A stretch of 42,987 bases of DNA from Acidimicrobiia bacterium (GCA_024281095.1 JAMXLJ010000044.1:1-42987), one strand, 5' to 3'; positions 1 to 8,620 are shown, counted from the first letter of the stretch. Notes: a model not told the origin generated them from the sequence alone. Translations and numbers: made by a program.

Positions 1-22
1 GGCGTGGCATCCTGACCCTCCG

Positions 23-667
23 ATGTCGTCGACCCCGGCCCGCGCCCGCGCCGCGACAGCGCTCCTCGCCGTCTTTCTCGTTTCGGTCGCCGCGTGCGGT
101 GGCGGGGGCGGCGGCAAGGCGAAGGCCGCCACCACGACGGTCAAGATCAACAGCAGCGTGGCGCTGCGGCTGCTGAACACCGGCGTAGCGAGCATCGGGC
201 CGGACACCGCGTTTCCGAACGATCTGCGCGACACGCTGACGAAGTCGGTGAACCAGTACGTCGAGTCCGCAGTCGTCGCACCCTTGCGTTCCGGGGCGGT
301 GCCGCCGGAACTCGCCGGCATCTTCACTGCCGGGGCGGGGGCGAAACTGAGCGGCCCCGATCGGCCCGCGCTGACCGACGAGGGCGTGCCCACGTTGACG
401 GGCAGCATCACACCGGCGACGGCCGCATTCTCTCTGCACGGATTGGCCGACAAGGCAGGCGAGATCGTGCTCGTCGCCGCCGCGCTGGACCTTGACCTGC
501 ACGCGCCGGTCGCGGGCGGCGATCTCCACGTCGTGCGAACCGGCGACCTGCTGTTCGCGAATGAGGGCGGTTCCTGGCGCGTCGCCGGCTACGACATGAC
601 CGTGCAACGCGACGGGCCCGGGGTGCAGGTCGCGGCGGGACACGCGACAAGGGCGCCGACGGCATGA
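23..667 (+). CDS. Secreted lipoprotein of unknown function
   Basis: The 214-residue product starts with a short basic stretch and a hydrophobic core ending in a lipobox (V-A-A-C near residue 25). A glycine-rich linker follows, so it is probably exported and lipid-anchored to the outer face of the membrane. The rest is a mixed alpha/beta region without a domain I recognise. Its stop overlaps the start of the next gene in an ATGA at 664-667, so it is translationally coupled to the LCP protein and may act with it at the cell surface. That role is inferred from position only. The start lies only 22 nt inside the window, so its promoter is not visible. Being a real gene is well supported; function is unknown. 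Confidence 0.75.
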   Translation: MSSTPARARAATALLAVFLVSVAACGGGGGGKAKAATTTVKINSSVALRLLNTGVASIGPDTAFPNDLRDTLTKSVNQYVESAVVAPLRSGAVPPELAGIFTAGAGAKLSGPDRPALTDEGVPTLTGSITPATAAFSLHGLADKAGEIVLVAAALDLDLHAPVAGGDLHVVRTGDLLFANEGGSWRVAGYDMTVQRDGPGVQVAAGHATRAPTA

Positions 668-1590
668 GAACCCATCTTCGAAGGCACCCGATCCTGGGCG
701 CGGCGATCGTCGCGCCGCTCACACTTTTCCTGGCGTTGTGCCTCGTGTTCGCGGCGTGGCTGCACGGCATGCGCATCCCGTTCGCATCGGGAACGACGTG
801 GTTCACGGTGCAGAAGGTCGGGTCGGCCCACTACAACGAGGAGCCGACGCAGCCCGTCTTCTTCCTCGTCGTGGGCAACGACTCTCGCGGCGGCCCGGGC
901 AACGCTCTCGGTGACGCCCTTCACCTGATCGGGCTCAACCCGGCGCTCCACAAGGGGACCATGCTCGACATCCCGCGCGACACCGCCGCGGACATCCCGA
1001 ACCACGGTGTCGACAAGATCAACGCCGCGTTCTCGCGAGGCGGCGTTCGGCTGCAAGCGCAGACCGTCGCCAAGATGGTGGGCGTCGACATCCCCTACGC
1101 GATGACCACCGACTTCGGTGGCTTCATCTCGATGGTCGACGGTGTGGGCGGCATCGACGTCAACGTGCCGTTCGCGATGCACGACACGTTCTCCGGCGCG
1201 TACTTCCAACCCGGGCCCGTGCACATGAACGGCACCCAGGCCCTGGCGTTCTGCCGAGACCGTCACGACTTCGGGATCGGCGACCTGCAACGAAGCGAGA
1301 ACCAGGGCACGTTCATCCTCGACGCGCTGGCGAAGCTGCGGGCCCAGAACACCGACGCGACGGGAACCTTCAACCTGTTGGCCACGCTCGGGCGGCACGC
1401 GGTCATCGACGGCATCGGCTTGAAGGATCTCTACCGGTTCGGTCGACTCGCGCTCGACTTCGACCCGTCGCAGGTCCGCAACGTCCGCATCCCCGTGACG
1501 AGCGGCTCGGGCACCCGGCTCAACCTCGACGCGGGCGCCCGGTCGCTGTTCCAGGACTTCGCCGACGACGCCGTCCTCGAGTCGCACTGA
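664..1590 (+). CDS. LytR-CpsA-Psr (LCP) family cell-wall ligase
   Basis: This 308-residue protein has one N-terminal membrane segment (about residues 9-32) and then an extracellular LCP domain. Family landmarks appear in order: NDSRGG, the DIPRDT block, KINAAFSRGG, the VDGVGGIDV block, and a C-terminal CRDRH...GDLQRSENQ block holding the conserved arginines. LCP enzymes transfer undecaprenyl-phosphate-linked glycopolymers (arabinogalactan, teichoic or capsular polymers) onto peptidoglycan outside the membrane. The acceptor and donor here are unknown. It overlaps the upstream lipoprotein gene by 4 nt and probably shares its transcript. Length and motifs are ordinary for the family, with no visible defect. 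Confidence 0.93.
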   Translation: MRTHLRRHPILGAAIVAPLTLFLALCLVFAAWLHGMRIPFASGTTWFTVQKVGSAHYNEEPTQPVFFLVVGNDSRGGPGNALGDALHLIGLNPALHKGTMLDIPRDTAADIPNHGVDKINAAFSRGGVRLQAQTVAKMVGVDIPYAMTTDFGGFISMVDGVGGIDVNVPFAMHDTFSGAYFQPGPVHMNGTQALAFCRDRHDFGIGDLQRSENQGTFILDALAKLRAQNTDATGTFNLLATLGRHAVIDGIGLKDLYRFGRLALDFDPSQVRNVRIPVTSGSGTRLNLDAGARSLFQDFADDAVLESH

Positions 1591-1635
1591 GCCGGCCTTC
1601 GCCGTCGACGCCTGGTTGCTGTCACCGCCCGTCCC

Positions 1636-1641
1636 TATCCT
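1636..1641 (+). promoter_or_regulatory. -10 box (TATCCT) of the helicase gene, leaderless type
   Basis: TATCCT ends 7 nt before the GTG at 1649 and no Shine-Dalgarno sequence lies between them. This spacing puts the transcription start at or next to the start codon. The same layout recurs at five other genes in the window. Confidence 0.6.
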
Positions 1642-1648
1642 CGGCGCA

Positions 1649-3922
1649 GTGGATGCGTGCGACACGCTGCAGGCGCTGACCGACGACGAGGCACTCGCGA
1701 ATCGCGCGGCGTTCCGCGCCACGCTGCCGGCCCGGACATCGCGGTTCGCGGCCCCGGACCGCCCGTTGCGGCCCGACATGAAGGCGCTGCTCTCGCGGCG
1801 CAAGATCGACGGGCTGTACACGCACCAGGCTCAGGCCGTCGACGCGCTGCGCGACGGTCGCAGCGTGGTCGTCGCCACCGGCACCGGCTCGGGGAAGTCC
1901 CTGTGCTACCAGGTGCCCATCCTCGAGTCTGCGCTCGCGGGCACGAACGACACGGCGCTCGCACTGTTCCCCACCAAGGCACTGGCGCAGGACCAGCTCC
2001 GCTCGATGCGGTCGTGGCTCGTGCCCGGCCTCCGCGCGTACTCCTACGACGGCGACTCGTCACCTGACGAACGCGGTGAAGCGCGCAAGCGCGCGACCGT
2101 GCTGTTCACGAACCCCGACATGCTGCACGTCGGCATCCTGCCGTCGCATCAGCGCTGGGCGACGTTCCTCATGCGCCTGCGCTACGTGATCGTCGACGAG
2201 CTCCACACGCTGCGCGGCATCTTCGGCAGTCACGTGGCGCACGTGCTCCGTCGGCTCCGCAGGGTGTGCGCACACTACGGCTCCGATCCGGTCTTCTGCT
2301 TCTCGAGCGCGACGATCGGCAACCCCCAGGAGCTGGCGGCGGCATTGTGCGGGCGCGATGTCGAGCTCGTCATCGACGACGGGTCACCCCAAGCGGAGCG
2401 GTCGTTCGTCTGCTGGCAGCGGCCCCTGCTCGACGAGCATTCCGGCACGCGCGGGTCCGCGAACGTGGAAACGGCCGATCTCGTCGCGCGCTTCGTCGGT
2501 TCCGACCACCAGGCCCTGGCATTCGTGCGCACACGGGCGGGCGCGGAGCTCGTCGCGAGCTACGCCCGGCGGATCCTCGACCAGGCCGGCATGCCCGGCG
2601 ACCGTCTCGTGCGCGCGTACCGCGGCGGATACCTCGCACGTGAACGACGCGAGCTCGAGCACGCATTGGCGGCCCGCGACGTCATGGGCGTCGCCGCCAC
2701 GAACGCGCTCGAGCTCGGGATCGACGTCGGGGGCCTCGACGCCATCGTGCTGAACGGGTTCCCGGGAACGCTGGCCTCCATGTGGCAACAGGTCGGCCGA
2801 GCCGGGCGCTCCGGCCGCCGGGCGGCCGCGGTGCTCGTCGCCGGCGACGACCAGCTCGACCAGTGGTACGCCGCCCACCCCGACCAGCTGTTGCAGCGCA
2901 GGACCGAGGCCGCGGTGGTCAATCCGCAGAACCCGTTCGTACTTCGGCCGCATGTGGCCTGCGCGGCGCACGAGCTGCCGCTGAGCCACCACGACGACCA
3001 GTACTTCGGCCCCGGCCTCGACGACGTCGTGCGCGAGCTCGTCATCGACGACGAGCTCAAGCCGCGCGACGGGAAGATGTTCTGGGCCGGCCGCGAACCA
3101 CCGGCGCCCAAGGTCGGGCTGCGAACCGGCTCATCGGTCGAGTACAGCCTCGTCGACGCGACGACGGACCGTCTCGTCGGGACGGTCGACGGCGCGCGCG
3201 TCTTCCACGTCGCCCACGAGGGTGCGATGTACCTGCACCAAGGCCGGCAGTACCGCGTCGAACATCTCGACACGGTGCACCGGGTCGCGATGCTGGTGGC
3301 CGCCGAAGATGCCGACGAGTACACGCAAGCGCGCGACGACGTCGATGTCGTCGTGCGCGCGGCCGCGGCCACGACGGTCGCCGGTGTCGGGCGAGCCTGT
3401 CTCGGCGACGTCGAAGTGACGAGCCAGGTGATCGCATACCAACGCAGACGGATCTCCACCCGCGAGACGATCGACGTCGTCGATCTGGAACTGCCTCCGC
3501 AAACCCTCGTGACCCGTGCCTGTTGGTACTCGTTGCCGGCCGCGGCGCTCGCCGGTGCAGGAGTCGGCCCGCCTCGGGTGCTCGGCACGGTGCACGCCGC
3601 CGAGCACGGCCTGATCGGTCTCCTCCCGCTGTTCGCGATCTGTGACCGGTGGGACGTCGGCGGTGTGTCGATGGCGTTCCACCCTTCGACCGGCGAACCG
3701 ACGATCTTCGTCTACGACGGTTACCCGGGAGGTGCGGGAATCGCCGATCTCGCATTCGACGCATTGCAGGACCACGTGCGGGCGACGTTGGAGCTCGTCG
3801 AACACTGCCCGTGCGACGGGGGCTGCCCGTCGTGTGTGCAGTCGCCGAAATGCGGGAACTGGAACGAGTACCTGGACAAGGAGGGCGCGGTCGCGCTGCT
3901 GCGACTCCTCACCGGGCACTGA
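1649..3922 (+). CDS. DEAH-box helicase of the helicase/secretion neighbourhood (DUF1998 C-terminus)
   Basis: This is a superfamily 2 DNA helicase of about 757 residues. Visible motifs are motif I GTGSGKS, the DELH box (motif II), SSATI (motif III), and in the second RecA lobe the ATNALELGIDVGGLD block and QQVGRAGRSGR (motif VI). The C-terminal part ends with a four-cysteine cluster (C-x3-C...C-x2-C...C pattern around positions 3805-3855), as in YprA/MrfA-type helicases with a DUF1998 metal-binding domain. MrfA relatives act in DNA repair. The neighbourhood partner is known as the DEAH helicase next to Tad secretion genes. I chose GTG 1649 because of the TATCCT box. An upstream TTG at 1616 is in frame but lacks support. 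The 3' end overlaps the convergent TadE-like gene by 14 nt. Confidence 0.9.
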   Translation: MDACDTLQALTDDEALANRAAFRATLPARTSRFAAPDRPLRPDMKALLSRRKIDGLYTHQAQAVDALRDGRSVVVATGTGSGKSLCYQVPILESALAGTNDTALALFPTKALAQDQLRSMRSWLVPGLRAYSYDGDSSPDERGEARKRATVLFTNPDMLHVGILPSHQRWATFLMRLRYVIVDELHTLRGIFGSHVAHVLRRLRRVCAHYGSDPVFCFSSATIGNPQELAAALCGRDVELVIDDGSPQAERSFVCWQRPLLDEHSGTRGSANVETADLVARFVGSDHQALAFVRTRAGAELVASYARRILDQAGMPGDRLVRAYRGGYLARERRELEHALAARDVMGVAATNALELGIDVGGLDAIVLNGFPGTLASMWQQVGRAGRSGRRAAAVLVAGDDQLDQWYAAHPDQLLQRRTEAAVVNPQNPFVLRPHVACAAHELPLSHHDDQYFGPGLDDVVRELVIDDELKPRDGKMFWAGREPPAPKVGLRTGSSVEYSLVDATTDRLVGTVDGARVFHVAHEGAMYLHQGRQYRVEHLDTVHRVAMLVAAEDADEYTQARDDVDVVVRAAAATTVAGVGRACLGDVEVTSQVIAYQRRRISTRETIDVVDLELPPQTLVTRACWYSLPAAALAGAGVGPPRVLGTVHAAEHGLIGLLPLFAICDRWDVGGVSMAFHPSTGEPTIFVYDGYPGGAGIADLAFDALQDHVRATLELVEHCPCDGGCPSCVQSPKCGNWNEYLDKEGAVALLRLLTGH

Positions 3923-4304
3923 GCGAAGCGCCACATCCACCGAGCGCTGCACAAGCGGGTCGCACCTCGGCCCGGGCGCGGCCTCGGACCTTCGACGCCG
4001 TGGCGCCGCGCAGGCGGATCTCGACGACGACCTCGGCGTGCGTGCCGCCGCAGTCGCACGAGACGAGACGCGCGCCATTCCGCAGGGCGGCGTCGCGCGC
4101 GGCCGCCTCCGGCCCACGCCGGCCCAGGGCGAGGGTGTCGGCGGCGGCCAGGGCCGCGGCGTCGGCCGCAGTCTCGGCCCGGGCCTGGCCGATCAACACG
4201 ATCCCGGTGCGAGCGGCCGCGATCGCCACCGCGACCCCGACCACGAGGACCGCGATCACGATGATCGACACGGCGCCGCGCTCGCCTCCTCGAGGCGTCC
4301 TCAT
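3909..4304 (-). CDS. TadE/G-like pilus assembly protein (helicase/secretion neighbourhood)
   Basis: This 131-residue protein has an N-terminal RGAVS motif leading directly into one membrane helix (about residues 11-32). The helix is followed by an alanine-rich amphipathic stretch (ETAADAAALAAAD), typical of TadE/TadG pseudopilin-like proteins. Two cysteines near residue 83 (CDC) and two more near the C-terminus could form disulfides outside the membrane. It is the last gene of the Tad operon. Its ATG overlaps the stop of the TadE gene (4301-4304), and its own stop overlaps the end of the convergent helicase gene. It corresponds in position to mycobacterial Rv3654c. The role as a minor pilin-like subunit is inferred from the family. 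Confidence 0.82.
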   Translation of the reverse strand: MRTPRGGERGAVSIIVIAVLVVGVAVAIAAARTGIVLIGQARAETAADAAALAAADTLALGRRGPEAAARDAALRNGARLVSCDCGGTHAEVVVEIRLRGATASKVRGRARAEVRPACAALGGCGASLSAR

Positions 4305-4663
4305 CGCTCGACCCGCATCGAGGCGTGCGCGTGCAAGACCGGATCGGGGAAGAGCACTCCGATGAGCGGCAGGTCGGTGACCGACCGGACCGCGACCTCG
4401 ACCTCGACGACGTCACCCACCCGAGGGGGCCGCCTGACGTTGACGGACGCTCCCGCGACGACACGGTGACCGGCCGCGATCGCGTGCGCGATGTCGCGAT
4501 CGACGCTGGAGACGCGCGCGACCTCGCGCGCCGCACGCACGACACCGAGCTGATCGCGTACGAGCAGCGCGATCTGTAGGACGGCGAGGACCGCCATGAC
4601 GAGTACGGGCAGCAGTAGGGCAAGCTCGACCGTGGCCTGGCCGCGCTGGCGCGACCAAGCCAC
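4301..4663 (-). CDS. TadE family pseudopilin
   Basis: The 120-residue product begins close to the prepilin-like motif RGQATVELALLLP. A glycine sits at the expected cleavage site and a glutamate at +5, followed by one membrane helix. TadE proteins are minor pseudopilins of the Tad/Flp system and are processed by a TadV-type peptidase. No such peptidase lies in this window. I place the start at GTG 4663, just before VAWSRQRGQ, because the frame upstream shows no conserved sequence and overlaps other Tad genes. It sits between the Flp-like gene and the second TadE-like gene with ATGA coupling to the latter. Confidence 0.85.
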   Translation of the reverse strand: MAWSRQRGQATVELALLLPVLVMAVLAVLQIALLVRDQLGVVRAAREVARVSSVDRDIAHAIAAGHRVVAGASVNVRRPPRVGDVVEVEVAVRSVTDLPLIGVLFPDPVLHAHASMRVER

Positions 4664-4683
4664 GTCCGAACTGTGAAACGCGC

Positions 4684-4920
4684 TCAGGGAACGAGCTTTC
4701 CGACGACGGTGTCGAAGAGACGGCTGAGCGCGTGGCTCTTCGACGCCCAGGCGACGAGCACCGTGGCGACCGCGGCCGCGCCGAGGATCACCAGCGCGTA
4801 CTCGGCGGTGGTCTGACCGGCCTGCGCGCCGGCTGTGACCGCGGCGCGGACCCGAACCCGGACGATCGCGATGAGCGAGGCGATCGCCGTGACGATGAGC
4901 TTGATGACGCGACGGAGCAT
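4684..4920 (-). CDS. Flp-type pilin-like small protein (DUF4244)
   Basis: This 78-residue protein has a basic, hydrophobic leader and the pilin processing motif G|QTTAEYAL, with glutamate at +5 and tyrosine at +6. A hydrophobic helix of about 20 residues and a short C-terminal tail follow. This fits the actinobacterial DUF4244/Flp family and the position of mycobacterial Rv3656c. It would be the major or only structural subunit of the predicted Tad filament or pseudopilus. The start is ATG 4920 because AGAGGAAG lies 5 nt upstream on the minus strand. A further upstream GTG at 4935 would swallow that ribosome binding site. Confidence 0.85.
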   Translation of the reverse strand: MLRRVIKLIVTAIASLIAIVRVRVRAAVTAGAQAGQTTAEYALVILGAAAVATVLVAWASKSHALSRLFDTVVGKLVP

Positions 4921-4979
4921 CGGACTTCCTCTCACATGACGTGCATTCGTCCAGTGGTGGCGCGGGGAAGCGCGGCCCG

Positions 4980-5681
4980 TCAGGTACGGGCGAAAGCCGT
5001 GAGCAGCGCGGGCGCCACAGTGAGCAACCCGAACGCCGGCAGCACGAGGAACACGAGCGGGAACAGGAGGCGCACGGGGACCGTACGGGCACGGGCCTCG
5101 CTGGCGCGTCGCACGGTGGCTCGAGCCTCGTCGGCCGTGCGGGCCAGCGCCGCGCCGACCGGCGCGCCGGTGCGTTCGGACGTGGCGAGCGCGTCTGCCA
5201 GGCTCTCGAGTGCAGGCGCCGACGTGGCCAGGCGGCGCAAGGCCTCGCCGAAGCCGACTCCGAGCTCACAGGACCGCAGGACGTCGCGCAGGTGCCGTGC
5301 GGTATGTGGCGGCATCCACCCGGCTGTCGCCTCGACGGCGAGGAACGGTGTGCAGCCGGCGCCGACTGCGACGGCAAGGAGCTCGGCCGCGAGGGGAAGC
5401 TCGCCACGAATCGCGTCGATCTCACGCGCCGAACGGCGCCGACGCCCGATGCCTCTCACCACTCGACCGATGGGCCCGAGCCCGAACCGCTGCGCCTGAT
5501 GAAGCGCCAGACGCAACGGTGCGCGCCAGTTCGGCGGCCGGGCCGATGCGACGCGCGACGACTGCGACAATTCGCTCGCCCGCGCGGCCGCGATCCGAGT
5601 GCCGGCGCGCGACACGACCGCAGCTGCCGCCACGGCGCCCGCCGCGACACCGACGACCCACGCGAACGCGACCGCGCTCAT
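4980..5681 (-). CDS. tadC: TadC-type type II secretion system F domain protein
   Basis: This 233-residue membrane protein of the T2SSF family has an N-terminal membrane segment and a central cytoplasmic helical region that contains ELPLAAELLAVAVGAG, a typical T2SSF stretch. A C-terminal hydrophobic hairpin (LLFPLVFLVLPAFGLLTV) follows. TadB and TadC form the inner-membrane platform that couples the TadA motor to pilin assembly. The start at ATG 5681 overlaps the TadB stop (ATGA, 5678-5681); more upstream starts would intrude into TadB. Mycobacterial counterpart by position: Rv3657c. Confidence 0.87.
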   Translation of the reverse strand: MSAVAFAWVVGVAAGAVAAAAVVSRAGTRIAAARASELSQSSRVASARPPNWRAPLRLALHQAQRFGLGPIGRVVRGIGRRRRSAREIDAIRGELPLAAELLAVAVGAGCTPFLAVEATAGWMPPHTARHLRDVLRSCELGVGFGEALRRLATSAPALESLADALATSERTGAPVGAALARTADEARATVRRASEARARTVPVRLLFPLVFLVLPAFGLLTVAPALLTAFART

Positions 5682-6547
5682 CCCACCGCACCCACGATCC
5701 GCCGCATCCAGACGATCGCGAGCGCCTCGAGCACAAGACCGACCAGGAGACACACCTGCCCTGTCGGCGTTGTGACGAGCACGCCTACCGTGCCGGGATC
5801 GGTGAGGGTCTGGAATGCGAGGTACGCGAACGGCGCCGCGCCGACGACGATCGCCGACAACCGCGCCTGCGCGGAGAGGGCCCGGGCTTCCGCGGCGGCG
5901 CCGTTCGCGTCTCGCAGCGACCGCGCCAGCCCCTCCAGCGCGTCGACCGAACGGCCACCGAGACCGTCGGCCACTGCCAGCGCGCCCGCCACGGCGCGGA
6001 CGGTGGCGTCACTGCGCTCGACCGCCCACAGCTGGAGCGCGTCGGGAAACGCCATGCCGAGCGCGACGCGCGCTTCGACGCGAGACGTGTCCGATGCGAG
6101 CGCTCCCTGCGAACGTGCCAGTGAGGCGACCGCGTCACGCACCGTGCCACCGGCGCGCAACTCGGCGGCGACAGTGTCGAGCGCCGAGGGAAGCGCCGCG
6201 CCGAGCGCGCGTGCGCGCCGCTTGCGACTCACCCGCAGAGCAACCGGGCCACCGAACAATCCGGCGATGACGACCGGTGCGGCGAGAGGCGCGGCCATCG
6301 ACGCGGCAAGCAGGGCTGCCGCGGCGGTGCCGCCGAGCCACAGCTGGAGCGCGCGCTCCGGGCCTGCGTCGATGCCGGCGTCCTGCAGCGCGCGGTCGAG
6401 CCGGGCGGCGACGCGCGGAGGGATCATCGAGGACGTCGGGCGGGGCGAAAGCGAGCGGGCCCGTTCGCGGCCGGTCGCGCGTGCCGCCGCGCTGACGAGC
6501 GCGGCAACGGTGAGCGGACCGCCGATGGTCGCGAGCAACGTGATCAT
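5678..6547 (-). CDS. tadB: TadB-type type II secretion system F domain protein
   Basis: The 289-residue protein has two N-terminal membrane segments and a T2SSF domain with the helical stretch SALDTVAAELRAGGTVRDAV. It ends in a hydrophobic C-terminal pair of segments. It is the larger of the two platform proteins of the Tad machine. ATG 6547 overlaps the TadA stop in an ATGA, so translation is coupled to the motor protein. Length and layout match TadB better than TadC. Position matches mycobacterial Rv3658c. Confidence 0.88.
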   Translation of the reverse strand: MITLLATIGGPLTVAALVSAAARATGRERARSLSPRPTSSMIPPRVAARLDRALQDAGIDAGPERALQLWLGGTAAAALLAASMAAPLAAPVVIAGLFGGPVALRVSRKRRARALGAALPSALDTVAAELRAGGTVRDAVASLARSQGALASDTSRVEARVALGMAFPDALQLWAVERSDATVRAVAGALAVADGLGGRSVDALEGLARSLRDANGAAAEARALSAQARLSAIVVGAAPFAYLAFQTLTDPGTVGVLVTTPTGQVCLLVGLVLEALAIVWMRRIVGAVG

Positions 6548-7767
6548 CGAGTCGCCATCCCTGCCCGGCCGCTGTCGGGTCGGCGGCGAGGTCGCGACGG
6601 CGGGTACACCCGCGGGAGATCGCCGTCGTCGGCGTTGACGAGCAAGGGCCGCAACTCGAGCCGGCGGCGGTCGTGGGCCACCTCGGCGATGCTGCGCACG
6701 CACCGTGATCCGCCGCCGGCGCGGCCGACATGGATCACGGCGTCGACGGCCGAGGCGACCTGGGCTCGGATCGCGGGCGCCGGGAGCCCGACACCGGCGA
6801 AGAGGACGAGCGTCTCGAGCCGAGCGAGCGCGTCGGCCGGCGAGTTCGCGTGGAGCGTGGACAGTGAACCGTCGTGCCCGGTGTTCATCGCCTGCAACAT
6901 GTCCAGCGCCTCGCCACCACGCACCTCGCCCACGACGATGCGGTCGGGACGCATGCGCAACGCGGCCCGTACCAGGTCCCTGACCGTCACCTCGCCGGCC
7001 CCTTCGGCATTCGCACGGCGGGCTTCGAGGCGCACGACGTGGGGTTGGACCAAGCGAAGCTCGGCAGTCTCCTCGATGGTCACGACGCGTTCGCACGCGG
7101 GCACCGCGGACGACAACGCGTTGAGCAAGGTGGTCTTGCCCGTGCTGGTGCCGCCGGCCACGATCACGTTCCAGCCCGCTTCGATCATCCACCGCATGAG
7201 CTGTGCGCCGCGTTCGTCGACGCCGAAGGCCTCGAGCGGCACCGCGCGCGTTCGGAACCGGCGAATCGTGACGCAAGGCCCGTCGATCGCGAGCGGCGGC
7301 ACGACGGCGTGCAGGCGCGAACCGTCGGCCAGGCGTGCATCGACCATGGGCGACGAACGGTCGAGCCGCAGACCGAGCGGCGCGATCACTCGAGCCACGA
7401 GGCGAACGATCGCCTCCGCGTCGAGCGAGATCGCGACCCCCTCGAGCTCGCCCCGTCGTTCGACGTACGCGACATCGGGGCCGTTCAGCATGATCTCGTC
7501 GACGTCGGGGTCGGCGAGCAGCGGTTCCAGCGGGCCCAGCCCCGTGACGTCACGGAGCAGCTCCTCGAGGAGCCGCTCGTGACGGCTCGCCGCGAGCAGG
7601 GGCGCCTCGGCACGGAGCAGCTCACCCAGTCGTGCCCGTAGCTGGACCTCGGCCGCGTGCCCTTCCAGGTCGCCGCTGTCGACGACGAGCCGCTCGTGGA
7701 CACGGCGCTTCAGCGCGATGTCGTCGGCAGCAACCGGAGCGACGACCGACATGTGCCCGCTGCTCAC
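6544..7767 (-). CDS. tadA: TadA-type secretion ATPase (CpaF family)
   Basis: The 407-residue motor ATPase has an N-terminal domain and then the VirB11/CpaF core. Walker A is GGTSTGKT (residues 205-212). The Asp-box-like segment TIEETAEL follows, then Walker B in RPDRIVVGEVRGGE (273-286) and the His box GHDGSLSTLHANS (297-309). It hydrolyses ATP as a hexameric ring under the TadB/TadC platform to drive pilin assembly. The start at GTG 7767 overlaps the CpaE-like stop as GTGA; a second in-frame ATG at 7752 is possible. All catalytic motifs are intact. Counterpart by position: Rv3659c. Confidence 0.92.
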   Translation of the reverse strand: MSSGHMSVVAPVAADDIALKRRVHERLVVDSGDLEGHAAEVQLRARLGELLRAEAPLLAASRHERLLEELLRDVTGLGPLEPLLADPDVDEIMLNGPDVAYVERRGELEGVAISLDAEAIVRLVARVIAPLGLRLDRSSPMVDARLADGSRLHAVVPPLAIDGPCVTIRRFRTRAVPLEAFGVDERGAQLMRWMIEAGWNVIVAGGTSTGKTTLLNALSSAVPACERVVTIEETAELRLVQPHVVRLEARRANAEGAGEVTVRDLVRAALRMRPDRIVVGEVRGGEALDMLQAMNTGHDGSLSTLHANSPADALARLETLVLFAGVGLPAPAIRAQVASAVDAVIHVGRAGGGSRCVRSIAEVAHDRRRLELRPLLVNADDGDLPRVYPPSRPRRRPDSGRAGMATR

Positions 7768-8507
7768 GCCGCCGCGCCCTTGCGCGTCGGCGCGACACCG
7801 GCCGCGCGGAGCACGGTCATCGCGGCGCGCGCCAGCCCGTCGGGAAGACGCCGCGTCAGCGCTCCTGCGTCGACCAGTCGCGCGGTGGTGGCACGCCAGG
7901 GAATGCGCGCCACGACGGGAAGGTCGAAAACCTCGGCCACGTCCTTCGACGAGAGCGCGCGCTGCGGCTCGTCGACGATCACGACCCCGGACGCCCGCGC
8001 CAGTGCGGTGGAGCGGACGCCACGACGCAGCGCGAGATAGCACGGCCGCACGACGACGAATGCAACGTCGGAAACCTCGAGCAACGCGCGCGACGCAGGT
8101 GAGTCGGCTCGCCCGGCGTCGACGATCGTCGGTACGGGACCGTCGCGGAGCGCGACGGCCAGTGCCGCGCCGCACTCGGCCGCGGCGGGCGGCGCGAGCA
8201 GGGGCGGTGCAGCGCCTCGCGGAAGCAGCGACGCGCCGGTCGTGACGTCGACCGCGAGCTGGTCCAGCGCGTCGGTGGGCGCCTCGATGCCCGCCGCGAG
8301 CCAGTCGGCGAGGCCCGTGGGCGGTTCGGCCGGAAGACCGAGAAGGGCCGGAAGATCACCGTCGAGGTCCGCGAGGCGCACGACGACCCGGCCCGAGGCG
8401 GCCGGGCCCGTCTCGGTGAGCGAGGAGCGGGCAAGGGCGAGAGCACAGGCGGCGGCCAGCACCGACGTACCGGAGCCGCCCTTCGGGGACCACAACGTGA
8501 ACAGCAC
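7764..8507 (-). CDS. CpaE-like MinD/ParA family protein of the Tad locus
   Basis: This P-loop protein of about 247 residues belongs to the ParA/MinD group. The deviant Walker A region reads SPKGGSGTS (residues 7-15). The signature lysine of KGG is kept, but the usual second lysine (GK[TS]) is replaced by threonine, so nucleotide handling may be altered. LADLDGD follows as the A' region, and later VIVDEPQ. CpaE proteins position Tad machines; actinobacterial relatives (Rv3660c, Ssd) are linked to septum-site control. I chose GTG 8507 because GGAGG lies 5 nt upstream, right before MLFTLWSPKGG. Longer starts to 8576 add a non-conserved tail and would cover that site. It is the first gene of the operon. 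Confidence 0.85.
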   Translation of the reverse strand: MLFTLWSPKGGSGTSVLAAACALALARSSLTETGPAASGRVVVRLADLDGDLPALLGLPAEPPTGLADWLAAGIEAPTDALDQLAVDVTTGASLLPRGAAPPLLAPPAAAECGAALAVALRDGPVPTIVDAGRADSPASRALLEVSDVAFVVVRPCYLALRRGVRSTALARASGVVIVDEPQRALSSKDVAEVFDLPVVARIPWRATTARLVDAGALTRRLPDGLARAAMTVLRAAGVAPTRKGAAA

Positions 8508-8577
8508 GTATTCCTCCACACCGGCGCGCAGACGCGCGATGAACAGTGAAGAGGAAGTGCCCCGGGGAAGGACCAAA

Positions 8578-8606
8578 ACCTTATGGAAGGGTCACGCCGC
8601 CGTCAA
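8578..8606 (-). promoter_or_regulatory. Predicted promoter of the Tad operon (TTGACG-17-TAAGGT)
   Basis: On the minus strand TTGACG (8606-8601) is followed after 17 nt by TAAGGT (8583-8578). This gives a 5' leader of roughly 60 nt to the CpaE-like gene. It is the only -35/-10 pair of this quality in the divergent space. It lies just upstream of the -10 box of the opposite HAD gene, so the two could influence each other. Confidence 0.55.
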
Positions 8607-8614
8607 GACACGCG

Positions 8615-8620
8615 TAACCT
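8615..8620 (+). promoter_or_regulatory. -10 box (TAACCT) of the HAD-IB gene, leaderless type
   Basis: TAACCT ends 7 nt before the GTG at 8628. The box lies inside the extended open frame that begins at ATG 8583, which argues that 8583 is not the true start. Confidence 0.6.
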
